This document shows positions 28,718 through 39,418 of a stretch of DNA of 64,000 bases, piece by piece. Where the stretch lies: positions 8,122,001 through 8,186,000 of the forward strand of contig JAPYXD010000704.1 in NCBI GenBank assembly GCA_030998225.1, read 5' to 3'. Both the position numbers and the translations under genes were made by a program. The notes under the pieces were generated by a model. The model was given only the letters and a program-made list of their open reading frames with translations. It was not told the DNA's origin and searched no databases. The stretch is from Diplolepis rosae (Eukaryota > Arthropoda > Insecta > Hymenoptera > Diplolepididae). Every line of letters starts with the position of its first letter. The first letter of the stretch is position 1.

Positions 28718-30500
28718 CACGCAGAAAAAATCCTGGGCATAGTGACGTGATATATGTAGTTGAAAGTGTCCTTAACTACTTTTTGTGGCTGAATTCAAGG
28801 AATGGTTGACCCGTCAATGTAGGTACTAAAAGTGGTCGCAGTGACTAAGTAATGTAGTCACAGCGACTATGTAATGTTGTCACAGTCACTATATGTATGT
28901 GTCAACTATAAAGTTATGTTAAATCAAATTCCTAAAATCAAATGCATGAAATCACTACGTGGAACATTGTATTTTTTATAGCACCTCTTTTGAAAATCTG
29001 TTTGTCGGCATCTGTAGAGCGGATTGAAACTTTAAAAGTAGTAGGATTTAAAATCACAGTTTCGAGCCGCTCGACACTTCAAATAAAATTCTCAAGAGAG
29101 TTGCTAACAGTTGCTATGAAAAATAATATGCATTACTCGAAACAATACACAGCGAATTCAACGAGTGTGAAGTTTGCTCCACTGGTTATAGCGACTACGT
29201 TATTATAGCTATGACAACTCAATGTTTCAAGTTCACATAGGGTAAGTGTGGGTATTACTGTGGATGCCCCAGTTACTGCGCTTTCAAATAAAACTAATGA
29301 TATACAATGTTTTAAAGATATATAACGCTACAGAACAATTAAAAACAATCAATTTCTAATCCAAGCATAATAAGTATCAACGAATTATCAATAGTTACGA
29401 TATTTGTAGCTAATTAATTGCAATTTAAAACTCTCATGTTCCCGATTCCCATAGTTTTAATGCTTAGATTTGTTGAAAAGTCATGAACACGTTCTGAAAA
29501 ACTTGTTATAATTCCGTTTCTGAAAATAAAATATTTCTTGTGATATTACTTTCTGCAAAGTAAATATTTTATTTTTCTAAATATTTATGCAAAATAACAA
29601 AAAATACGTTTTTTAATCATTTTTTTACCAAAACAGTATTCGGTACATGATTTTCATAGGTGTATGTATGTTGAAAATTCCACAATCGTTGCTAATGAGA
29701 GAAGAGGAAGTCAAGTAATATAATTTTAAGGTAAATTAAATAAGAGTTATAACATTATTTAATCTTAATTTTTTTTAAATGCTTCATGTTCACTTTTTAT
29801 AATTTAGTTTAAATAAAATGTTCAACACTCCTTAATCGTTGCTAAAGATGCAAGAGGAACTCAAGTGATATAATTTTAAGTTAAATTAAATAAAATTATT
29901 AAAATTATTAATCTTAATATGTTACGAATGCTTCGTGGTGTTTACTTTTTATAATTGAGATTAAATAAAATTTTCAACACTCCTAAATTAATTGTAAGTT
30001 CACTCAAAATAATATCGCAGTATTACGCGCGCAGAAATTGGGGTTTCCGCAGTAATTGGTGCGCAGTAATTCATGCAAACCCGCAGTAATACCTACATGG
30101 AACATTTTTTTTAGATTCGCATTTTCTAAGTAAATCTGGTTTCTTTTCAGGGTTTAAGGACTGCATGCTACTTACTTAATACCAAATACTGCTTTAAAAA
30201 TTAATTCGTGACGACTTTTTTATCTCAAAATCTTTTTATTTAAATTTAAAAGCCGTCTTGATTTTCGATCCGCAGTAATTGGCACACTTACCCTAGCTAG
30301 TTTTAAGAGTTAAGGACAATTTCAACGATGTTAACTAGTCGCCACGACCAGGTATTCAGAATATGGTTACCATGGCTACAAATCATGTTACTGTAGCCAT
30401 GGGTCAAGTAGCGACAACAAGTCTCCCTCGTTACAGTCACTTTTTTATGTCCAACTACATTATTCCTAGTCATTATGACCAGATGCTATTTTTCTCTGTG
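28718..30500. mobile_element. MITE of the CACnnAGAAAA group, interrupted
   Basis: The ends are CACGCAGAAAAAA and TTTTTCTCTGTG, each flanked by TA. Without the inserted 29240-30293 element it is about 730 bp. The centre is an inverted repeat containing CATAGC-type and GTTTCGA-type blocks. It is non-coding. Confidence 0.75.
29240..30293. mobile_element. TA-duplicating MITE with GGGTAAGTGTG ends
   Basis: Ends GGGTAAGTGTG and CACACTTACCC are flanked by TA on both sides (29238-29239 and 30294-30295), followed inside by ATTACTG-GGAT and its complement. The size is 1054 bp. Inside are three diverged tandem units of about 140 bp that share the sequence ATATAATTTTAAG. The duplication fits Tc1/mariner. 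It was inserted into an older MITE. Confidence 0.85.
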
Positions 30501-30980
30501 TATGGACATTTTTTTCGTACAATGAGTATTTTTCAAGATATTTTGATGTTTCAGGATAAAAAATGATTTTCATCTTTAACGTCAGAAGAAAGCCCGCGGA
30601 TCGGCTAGACCCGGTGACTAAATTATAATTGAGCTCATCCCTGTAAAATAACGTGTTTTTCAATGAAATATCTTAGTGAAATTTTCGAAACTGCAAAAGA
30701 TGACAATAAAAATTGTTTGTCAACTTCGTTTTTGTCAAAATGTTGTAAAGAATCATTCCAGAGAAAATTCAACTAAAAATTATCAGCTTTTACAGTTGAT
30801 TGTGAAATTTAATGCAAAATTTTTCCGAAAATGAAAATGAAAGATTTCTTAAATAGATTTCTATTATATTCCACAAAATTGTAAAAATTTAATAAGGTCC
30901 CAAACATTTTTTATAGTAAATTTTTAGCCGGGAATTTAAAAATTCTATTCTCATCATGTATAATTTATTCCTAACATAAG
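30501..30980. other. No gene recognised
   Basis: AT-rich; no long frame. Confidence 0.5.
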
Positions 30981-31546
30981 TTAATTTTTAAAAAAGAGTA
31001 ATAAAGGACTGCAAAGAGGAAATAGTAAAAGTATTTGCCAAAAAATACATTTTGGAGGAGAACAATTAATTTCGCTCAGTAAATCTGGTTGGCTATTTGT
31101 GGAATAAGACAGAGGCGATTTGATCCACTGTTCAAAAACTTTTCCATAATTCCAAAAGTATATATACTCGAAACATCGTAAGTTATCGCTTTCAATGCGA
31201 ATGGCTTTTACTAAACTATAAAGTTCTCGGAACGTGCGATTATTACTAGTCCGGAGGGACGTACACAAACACCTTTTAAGGTGTTTACAGTTTGAACACA
31301 CGCAAGCGAATTTCCACACACAATGTTACTATTTGTGCGAAAAGTAATACCGCGTGTCAGGGTATGTGGAAACGGTTCTCCTCTAGATGTAAATCGCAGA
31401 GGGAATTCCCAAGGAACCGAGAAGTTGGGCCAAGGTGGTCCAAAGTGGAAACATAGTCTGTGAGATTCCGTCATCCATGAAGAAAATTGCGGCTGTTTAT
31501 TTGAACCAAACGACAGTAATTCCATTTCATTCGTTCCCTCTGACAA
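30981..31546 (-). CDS. Possible coding region, unrecognised
   Basis: Two overlapping minus-strand frames of about 111 codons (31546-31211 and 31319-30981) lie in a segment of somewhat higher GC than its flanks. The first is rich in Pro and aromatic residues (FHFGPPWPNFSVPWEFP). Neither has a recognisable domain or a good ATG context. They could be parts of a real exon, an old repeat or chance. Confidence 0.15.
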
Positions 31547-31901
31547 CTCTTAGTGATTATTTATTTCCTTCGTGAAATTGTCTTTTTCACGCACTTACCA
31601 AGCACTGACAATCACTTTTATCCACGCGTCACATTCATACAGATTTAATTCTAGAAAATATAGTACATTTGGCAATTTTATCTTGAAAAAAAAAACTTAA
31701 CGTTTGCAAGATATATATGTACGCAAAAAAACAGTGAATCTAAAAATGAACAATGCCTCAACAAATTTTCTATCTATTTGTTAACGTTTGTCACCACATT
31801 GTTAAAAGATTTTGTCATTCTACAATATTTTAATGGAATTTTACCACCAAACTTTAATGTGAAATTATAGTTTAGGTATTTTGAAGTGGATTTACAGAAC
31901 T
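31547..31901. other. No gene recognised
   Basis: Anonymous AT-rich sequence ending at the TA target of the next element. Confidence 0.5.
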
Positions 31902-31903
31902 TA

Positions 31904-33062
31904 CACTACCGTCGGAAATTGCGCGCACGGTGCTTGTGAGCGCTATTAAAAATCACTGCTGACTTTGAACCACGATATCTCGGTGAAAAAAAGAGATAGG
32001 GCATTTTTAAGAAAATAGATGGAAAGCTTATGAAATTCCACGTCTAGTGACGCTCAACAAGTATTTTTTTGACCTTCTGAAAATAATACAGCATTGAGGA
32101 GTTGAAAAAAAAAATTCAAGAGTTTCTCAAATTCTCTACCTCAACTTTAACTTTTTCGCATGACCTAGGAAATTTTAATCGACGATTACGGTTCTCGGCC
32201 GGTTTGTTGATCGCCTCCTTCGTTGAGGCAGGACCGAAATGGCCACGCACAAAGGTGGCGCTTAAGTGGAGCCCTCTTATATGTATTTTTGATTCTGTTC
32301 ATTAGTCATTTTTATTTCTAATTATTCTAAATTTTAAAAAATATTTATTGTTATTTGTGATTATTAACAATTATTTAAATCCAATATTATCCCCATATTA
32401 ACGAATAGAACAATTATATGTAAACATTTTTTATTTCTTAAAATTCTTACAAACTAGAACATTAATAAAAATTTTAATAGTCTTTGTAAATATTAACTAA
32501 GAATGAAAGGAAAGGAAATAAAGGAAACACGTTCTTGGATCAAAAAAAATAAAAGAAGGCTCCAGTTAAGCGCCACCTTTGTGCGTGACCATTTCGGTTC
32601 TGCCTCAACGAAGAAGACGAGCAACAAACCGGCCGAGAACCGTGATCGTCGATTAAAATTCAACTCAGATACGATTGAACATTTTTAATCTTATCTCGGG
32701 TACCCTTAAATATTTTTGTAGTTTTCTTGGTTTAAATTGAAGATAAGATTTTAGACTCTAAAGGCGTATAATTTTCAGATTTTTGGCAAATTTTCCCTAG
32801 GTCATGCTAAAAGTTGAAGTTGAGGTAGAGAATTTGAGAAAATCTTGAACTTTTTTTTTTCAACTCCTCACGTGCTGTATTATTTTCAGAAAGTCAAAAA
32901 AATATTTGTTGATCATCACTAGACGTGGAATTTCATAAGCTTTTCAACTGTATTTTTAAAAATGCCCTATCTCTTTTTTTCACCGAGATATCGTGGTTCA
33001 AAGTCAGCAGTGATTTTTAAAAGCGCTCACAAGCACCGTGCGCACAATTTCCGACGGTAGTG
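31904..33062. mobile_element. Tc1-like element with very long inverted repeats, copy B
   Basis: It begins CACTACCGTCGGAAATTG and ends with the complement, flanked by TA on both sides. The two arms are each roughly 375-530 bp, running to about 32280 and from about 32520, with the outermost 100 bp nearly identical. The ends resemble the TACACTACCG start known in many Tc1 elements. There is no coding capacity, so it is mobilised in trans if at all. Confidence 0.85.
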
Positions 33063-33064
33063 TA

Positions 33065-33625
33065 TAAAGTATTTTTTCGGAATTATAATATAAGTGTTGT
33101 GAATTTTCTGTGAAGAGATGCCACCATCAGTTGCGCAATTACAATACATCAGTTGTTGTAAAATTGCATTACGTTTTGATAATAAATTTTGCTTACATTT
33201 TTTTACAGTGCTTATCAAAATTTTTCTTCAAAAAAAAAAGGTTTCTTATATTTTTTCATTCAATAAAGTATTTTTAAAAAACAGGTTTTTTGAAATCAAT
33301 GTATCTAATTATTGCAAATTTATTTTAGAATCGACGGTTATTCCATGAGCTTTAAATTTTTTCATTTAAAAATTGTACAAAATGGAATAAGAGCTGGAAT
33401 TTAAGTTTTGTCCCTAAAGAAGAAATTGAGCGAGCTTTCGCCGGAAGTAACGCTCTTCGCAACACTTGGTCGTCCTAACCATCCATCTACTAAAGAGGAT
33501 TTCGTTTGAATTCCTTGTCACTCGTCATTACGTTATAGCGTGAAAAGACTGTGATCTTTCCAAAATTCAATAAGCTGTCAGCTGACAATATTTTTTGAAG
33601 AACAATAAAACATAAAGGTTATAGA
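33065..33625. other. No gene recognised
   Basis: AT-rich; no structure noticed beyond short T runs. Confidence 0.5.
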
Positions 33626-33759
33626 TATGTGCCCATAATTATGAAAGTGGTCTAAGTAAAAATTTTGAAAAAATGAGTTTATCAGTTATTTCACATCACA
33701 TTATTTTGAACAAAATTTATTCAATGTAATCTTTACGATATCGTCAAAAATGAACCTTG

Positions 33760-35137
33760 CACGCAGAAAAAAGTTCCGTATAATATACTGAAAATCCGGT
33801 AAATTTTACTTAATTTCCAAGTACTTATATGGACAACTGGCCAGTTAACTGAATGTTACTAGGCTGAACAAGTAACTGTAATCAGATTTGGTAGTTACAA
33901 ATACGAATACATAAGTGGTACTGACTTGCGGATCAGTAAATTTCACCGAGCCAATTGCTATCCTACACTGTTTCTAAATGCTACAAATGCTTATTATTCT
34001 GTTACATTTCCATAGCGTGTAAGAGAATGTAACTTACTGTAACGGTATAGTTGAACAAAATGTTAGTGCTCTTTACGTTTGTCGAATGTCAGAATTACTT
34101 ACAAGACAGTAGCTTTACCGATTTTTCTTAGTGATAGTAGCATATTCGTTTCGGATAACACAGTTCTTTTGTTTTGGCTACTTTCTTTGCACACTGAGAA
34201 AAATGGATTGAAACGGTAATGAAAAATATGTTACCGGGTATAATCTTGGATTATAAACTGAAACATACCAGATTTAACGCGTGCAAAACAAAAGAAAGAT
34301 AGAGGGGAGAGCTTTGGCACTCAGAAGAGGGGAGGTTTTAGTGGGAACACATACACAAATATTATTATCATACCTCATTTATGTTCACATATTTAAGTAC
34401 ACAATGCTACACTATTTATAATCGCATACGCTTGAAATTAAATTTCAGAATCGCTTTTGGGTTCGAACCCTCTAACTCTACCTATATCTACATTAACTAA
34501 ACGCATTCCTAACGCCTAAAGCCTCTCGGCTATTCTCGCTTGCCATATTCCGAAATAAATGTCGCTTATAAGCCACTATTGAGTTGGCCAGACTTGGATT
34601 CGAGTCTACGAAGCTATTCGGATAACGTCGGAAGCACTCAGACGACATTCTGAAACGAATTATATGAAAGACTGAGAATGAATGTTTTGATTTTACCGAA
34701 TACTATCCCTACTTTTAACATCCAGGTTTTATGATCCGTTTTTCTCACTGCAGTTGGAAATTCCTTTGTTTACACCCAGCGTTGCCGGCACACGTGATTT
34801 ACACATGAAGGTTATGTTTTCGTTATATGTTCGCGAGTTAAGCGAAACATCCTGATCGGTAAAATCTACTGATCTTTCGTTAATGTGTACTATACTAGTA
34901 TTGTAATTCAGTTCCAGTGAACGGTACTTATCATCCTGTATTTAATACATATGATAAAGGTATTTTTAACTCAGAAGTTGCAGAGTTAGATTTACTTTGA
35001 TGTTACCATGAGATTTACGAAACGCTCAGTAATTCCGACATTTCTTTTCAGCTATGTTAACAGTTTTTACTGTTACATTTACTTAAAATCATTTACTGTT
35101 CCTGGTTAGTAAATTTTGCCTTTCTTTTTTCTGCGTG
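33760..35137. mobile_element. MITE of the CACnnAGAAAA group
   Basis: The ends are CACGCAGAAAAAAGTT and TTTCTTTTTTCTGCGTG, with TG on both sides. It sits between the outer and inner direct repeats of the IR/DR element. The arms carry repeated GTAACT/AGTTAC-like words. Another MITE is inserted at 34192-34750. Confidence 0.75.
34192..34750. mobile_element. Nested MITE with CACTGAGAAAAA ends
   Basis: Ends CACTGAGAAAAATGGAT and ATCCGTTTTTCTCACTG are flanked by CA on both sides. About 560 bp, non-coding, inside the 33760-35137 MITE. Confidence 0.7.
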
Positions 35138-35477
35138 TGAGATAGTGGTTGTAATTTCAACATTATATGAAATTCATTTAGTGTTAATTATGAAAGTGGT
35201 CTAAGTCAAAAATTTAAAGAATTTATATAAATATAACTTGAGAATCAGGGTTGCAAAATTACGCGTAACTTGAGGCTTTCCATGTAAATTACGTAAAATG
35301 CGTAATTTACGTAATTTAGTCGAAAACTGTAGTTAATTACATATTCAAGGTAGCGAAGCTTAAAAGAGTATGTATAATCTCTCTTGTTGCGTTTGTTTAT
35401 GCAATTAATTATAAGTGAAATTTAAATCTTCATTCCTCTTAATTCGGCAAGTGTCGAAATTAAAATCAAAATATAAA

Positions 35478-35641
35478 ATGAGCAAATCTGAAGGAGGAAA
35501 AAGAATGAAATACACAAATAAAATCCCATGGTCGGAATTTAATTTCAAGTGTTTAAAAGAAACTGATAAAATTGTGGCAAAATGTTTATAGTGTGACCAA
35601 ATTTTAAAAAACAGTGCTTACGATCGGCTTTTAGGTCACAG
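35478..35641 (+). pseudogene. BED-type zinc-finger exon of the hAT transposase
   Basis: The ATG at 35478 opens MSKSEGGKRMKYTNKIPWSEF, then AKCL-stop-CDQILKNSAYDRLLGHR, ending at a good donor (CAG then GTAAGT at 35642). The W, paired Cys and His match a BED finger, the DNA-binding head of hAT transposases. An in-frame TAG between the two Cys shows the copy is dead. Confidence 0.7.
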
Positions 35642-35897
35642 GTAAGTAAATAAAAATAAAAATCTATCAATTTATTTGTTTATTATCTTTTGCTAATCAC
35701 TGGAATATCAATAATTTTAATAGAAAACCTAGAGAAGTTATAAATATTTACCGAACTACTGTAATATGTTATATTTAGGATAACGTAAATTTCTTTTCAA
35801 TAAATATTATAGTAATATACAGACTTTATAATGTTTGTTAATTCTGTGATCACTTTGCTTTATACTTATACTAAATTAATGTTTTATTTATGTTAAG

Positions 35898-36000
35898 GAA
35901 CGTCTGTAAAGTGAAATCGACGAAAATATATAATTCTGGGAATAACAATCATCCATCTCAAGAGGACCTTACGGAAATAAAAAAACCTTTTAAAAAACGT
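35898..36000 (+). pseudogene. Second hAT exon fragment
   Basis: After a TTAAG acceptor the frame NVCKVKSTKIYNSGN continues in phase with the BED exon (CAC AG joined to G AAC). It is Lys-rich and ends near a KPFKKRK segment, beyond which no transposase similarity is seen. Confidence 0.5.
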
Positions 36001-36076
36001 AAAGTAAAGCTTATAAGATTTTCAGTGATCCTTTATTTACAGCAAAATAAAATAATATTGGTAGCTTTAATAATAA

Positions 36077-36350
36077 CGCTTTCGACTGCGCTGGGATTCG
36101 AGCCCAGGTATTTCGATTGTTGGTCGACTGCTAGACCTGGGCTCGAATCCCAGCGCAGTCGAAAGCGTCTTTTTTCCACAGAAAGATTATAAATTCTTTA
36201 AATTTGAATTTAATTTGCATTTATTTGCGATATAAGAGTTTGAAATTGTCTTCGAGGACACCTGTTGGCAACGTATCCTATCTGATACGCGACTAGTGAT
36301 TCTCCGATAATGTAGGCAGTGGCAGAAATTTCAAACTCAACTAATTAATT
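36077..36350 (+). repeat. tRNA-derived SINE, fold-back copy
   Basis: The + strand copy (36130 onward) has a B box, GGGCTCGAATCCC, followed by GCGCAGTCGAAAGCG, the shared body (TTGCGATATAAGAGTTTGAA) and tail (TAATGTAGGCAGTGGCAGAA). Immediately upstream an inverted copy of the B-box half (36080-36106) faces it, giving a long hairpin. The A box is missing here. Confidence 0.75.
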
Positions 36351-36917
36351 TTAAATAAATTAATAATATTTAATAATTTCATATTCAATAATTCAAACTC
36401 AAATTTTATTTTATTTATAAGCTTAATTTTTTGACATGTCAGTAGTTGAGTCTTGAGATTTAGAAAAATAGTTTTATAAAGTCTATATCATTCGATTTCT
36501 AACTCAAGAAAAAAATTGTTCATTGAAAAAAAGTACTAAAAAGACATAAACTAAATTAAATACTTATATTAAAATTTGTGCAAAATTAAGAACATTTTTT
36601 ATTTCTTTTGTGAACCATCTTTACTATCAAATAATTTTAGCCACGGTAAATTGGGAATTTGCATGCAAAAAAATTATGCAATTTTGTAAATGCAATCTAA
36701 AGTTTATATTAAATAAAAATTAGTTACAATAGCGTTTTCTGTTTACTCATTAATTGTGGATTTGCGATGGATTCAATGATAATGAGCGTTTGAAACGGAC
36801 CGCTTTGGCGGTCACGCGTCTCTGACGTCAAACCGTTGTATTTTCGTATCGGCAACATGGAAACCAAGTGCAAGTTGAAGTTATAAATAATAAATAAACT
36901 GGTTTGTTTAGTTAAAA

Positions 36918-37056
36918 ATGCCTCCTAAGGTGGATAGTGGCTTCGTAAAAGCAGACTCGGAAATCTTCCAAAAATTTCTATGTTTATGGTGTTGGGATAT
37001 TTTACATCTAACCCTAAATATGCCACACCAGAAATCCGTGGTGTCAAAGCCACTTT
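36918..37056 (+). pseudogene. First exon of an ISL2EU-type YqaJ-associated protein
   Basis: The ATG at 36918 opens MPPKVDSGFVKADSEIFQ. After a one-base shift near 36972 the sequence reads MVLGYFTSNPKYATPEIRGV and ends at a GTAAGT donor (37057). This pattern resembles the N terminus of a repeated insect protein family that continues with a Cys/His (SWIM-like) segment and a YqaJ nuclease. No later exon was found in the element. Confidence 0.55.
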
Positions 37057-37427
37057 GTAAGTAAAATTGACAAATTATAATTACTCTACTCTGTCAATTC
37101 AAATAAAAGAAAAAGCTACTAATTGATGATAATGAAAAATCACTCATGTATAAGTTAATGTATCTAGTACATAGTTGAATTATTATTACGTTATTAAAGA
37201 AGATGAGTATATTATTGGTGAAATGAATGATATAAATATAAATTAATTCGTTTGAATGATTTATAAATAATTAATTATTCGTCATTATAAATATTAGTTC
37301 ATTTTCTTCTTAATTTAATAAGTTCTAATGACATGAATTATTTGTTAACTGCTTGAATTTTTAATATTTAAATAGTATAATATCCAATAAAGTTTCATTG
37401 AGAGAGTGATAGTCGTTACGTTTACCA

Positions 37428-38179
37428 TTATAATAATAAAATTTCCAAAATTTCTCTTTTCCGGTTGAGTTTAACAAAAGCAGGTCGAGGAGTTTTCTTA
37501 TTACTACGATGTTTTTGGCAATCGAAAAAATGCGGAAAAACACCCTTTTTAATCTTTATTGGTTTCCCAGTTAAAGAGTACTTTACGTAATTTTCCATAT
37601 CCTCTTTTAACTGAAATAATTCATTCACGTAATTATTATTTCATAATTTATAAATTAATTTAACCCCATTATTATTGTCAAATTTTTTCGAAGCTACAAC
37701 TTGAAAATTCTTTATTGAAAAATTTGAAAACAGTAATAACAGCAAGTTCTATGTTTAACATTCTTAAATTGTATCACATAAATTTATGATCATGATTTCC
37801 TCTATAAAACCTGCTCTTTAGACGTAAAGTAATAACTTTTTAAATCATATTATTATTTACACATCGACAAATTGAGGTTAGATGTTGTTTTAACTGCTAT
37901 AATTATAAATATAAATAAATCTATATTTTTTTCAATTACAGTTTATTTACAGATAACAATATTATGAGCAAAAGAAGAAACTATACTTACGTCAAAATGA
38001 TCTTGACAGCAAAACATGTTACTATTTCCTGGCATATCTCGCCGTTGTGCACTTTCAAACCATTTATTTCGCACAATCGGATTTACCGGAATCGGAAAAA
38101 AAATTTTATCGGGTGTCTTGGTTGTCGAATTATGACACTCATCGACAAAACACCATCTATAAACCGTTTTTTTCGACAT
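37428..38179 (-). pseudogene. THAP-domain transposase, first two exons
   Basis: Exon 1 (38179-37991, ATG 38179-38177) encodes a C2CH THAP finger: Cys in WCFVDECHN, FFPIP, KW about 10 residues later, and CCQDHF. It ends at a GTAAGT donor in phase 0. Exon 2 starts after a TTATTTCAG acceptor (37610) with LKEDMENYVKYSL and GVFPHFFDCQ, exactly the continuation expected of THAP-headed PIF/Harbinger-type transposases. The frame stops at 37428 with no DDE domain, so the copy is non-functional. It converges on the + strand exon at 36918. Confidence 0.75.
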
Positions 38180-38434
38180 TTTATACAATTTTCAATTGGT
38201 CTTCTATACAAAGATGTGACACAGAGCGATCGTATACAACGATGTGACGTCACCGTATCATCGGAAGCATTCGGCTGTTTCCGGAACGTTTTCGGAAAAC
38301 TTAAAATTTACACTTTTCAAACGCTCATTAATAAATTATTATTAACTAAAAAATTCAGAAAAAAATTTTGTATGCAAGAGTGACCCCCAAATTTCATTTT
38401 TTCATCACAAAAAAAAAATGTGCAAATTCCCAAT

Positions 38435-38904
38435 TCTTTTTAATTGACATGATATTGAAGTTTTATTTCATATAAGCATTAAGCACAAGACTTACTTTAG
38501 CGTAATTGTTTAACAGCACTATTTCTTCTGAAGAAATATTGCTTTTATTGAGCATAAGACTCATACTTAAAGTGCAAGTGCTATCTTGCCTTTTGTCAAT
38601 ATGCATCTGCTCATCTGATAGCAAATCATTTTCAATGGCAATGCATCTTTTTCTGGAAAAAAGTAATTTTCGTACATTGGCCTACCACCCTTACTTATGT
38701 TTAAATTATAATTTTGACATTTATTAACGAAATGACAAGATTCGCAAACGATACACAAAAATTAGGTTAGCTTGCGCACCCGCCAAAACTTTAAGTCTAG
38801 CATACACGTAAATTACGTGTAGAAAACCTCCACGTAATATACATAGTAAATTACGTATAGAAAACCATGTAAATTACGTTAGGTATTTTACCTTCACAAC
38901 CCTG
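38435..38904. other. Right part of the hAT element
   Basis: A minus-strand frame (38758-38567) with CESCHFVNK is open but not recognised. ACGTAAATTACG-type words cluster at 38805-38880, mirroring the left end of the hAT. Confidence 0.4.
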
Positions 38905-39418
38905 TTGAGAATGGCGCCTGGCCCTCTGTGACGTGTTTCTGAACTACGTAATAAGCCGATAAATGACAATCAAATAATAACAGAAACGACAATTCATTGC
39001 GGTTTATCTAACGATATAATTCAGTTGGTCTTTCCGGTATTTTAAGACTCTTAAAAATTCGAAATGATAAAAATGGATTACTTTTTAAAAAAAATTAATG
39101 AATGTTCATGAATTATTTCATTAAAGTTATTGTTTCAAATAAAACTCATAGTTCTTTATTGCTTTAAGTCATTTATAGGACATTCAGTTAATTTTGAAAA
39201 TGGTCTAAGTCAGTTCAAACTTTAAAACCAACATTTTCGTATGAAATTCGCAAAAAATTTCATATTCATAATAAATTTCTATTAATCAACACTAATAACA
39301 TTATAAATTAAAATGTCGCATAATGTAAAAAAAATTTCAATTATTCAAATGCAGTTCATTAAATATCTCGAAACAAGAAATATATGACTTAGACCACTTT
39401 CATAATTATGGGCACATA

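Larger units (their letters stand above)
36652..38432. mobile_element. ISL2EU-like (PIF/Harbinger relatives) element, internally deleted
   Basis: Ends TGGGAATTTGCA and TGCAAATTCCCA are flanked by AT on both sides (36650-36651 and 38433-38434). An AT duplication, a THAP-headed gene entering from one end and a YqaJ-associated gene entering from the other are hallmarks of ISL2EU in the PHIS superfamily, as I recall it. At 1781 bp most of both genes is missing. Confidence 0.7.
35246..38904 (+). mobile_element. hAT transposon with an 8-bp duplication
   Basis: Ends CAGGGTTGCAAAA and CTTCACAACCCTG are flanked by a perfect TTGAGAAT octamer (35238-35245 and 38905-38912). Subterminal ACGTAAATTACG-like words repeat near both ends, likely transposase sites. 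A BED-finger exon lies near the left end. The rest of the transposase is gone, replaced by a SINE and an ISL2EU-like element. Confidence 0.9.
33628..39416. mobile_element. TA-duplicating IR/DR-type element, heavily interrupted
   Basis: The outer ends are TGTGCCCATAATTATG and its complement, flanked by TA (33626-33627 and 39417-39418). A second, inner copy of the end segment (AATTATGAAAGTGGTCTAAG-like) is at about 35188 on the left and, inverted, about 39195 on the right. Outer and inner repeats in each arm are the IR/DR layout of some Tc1-like transposons. Removing inserted elements leaves only about 740 bp, so it is a non-autonomous copy. Confidence 0.8.
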
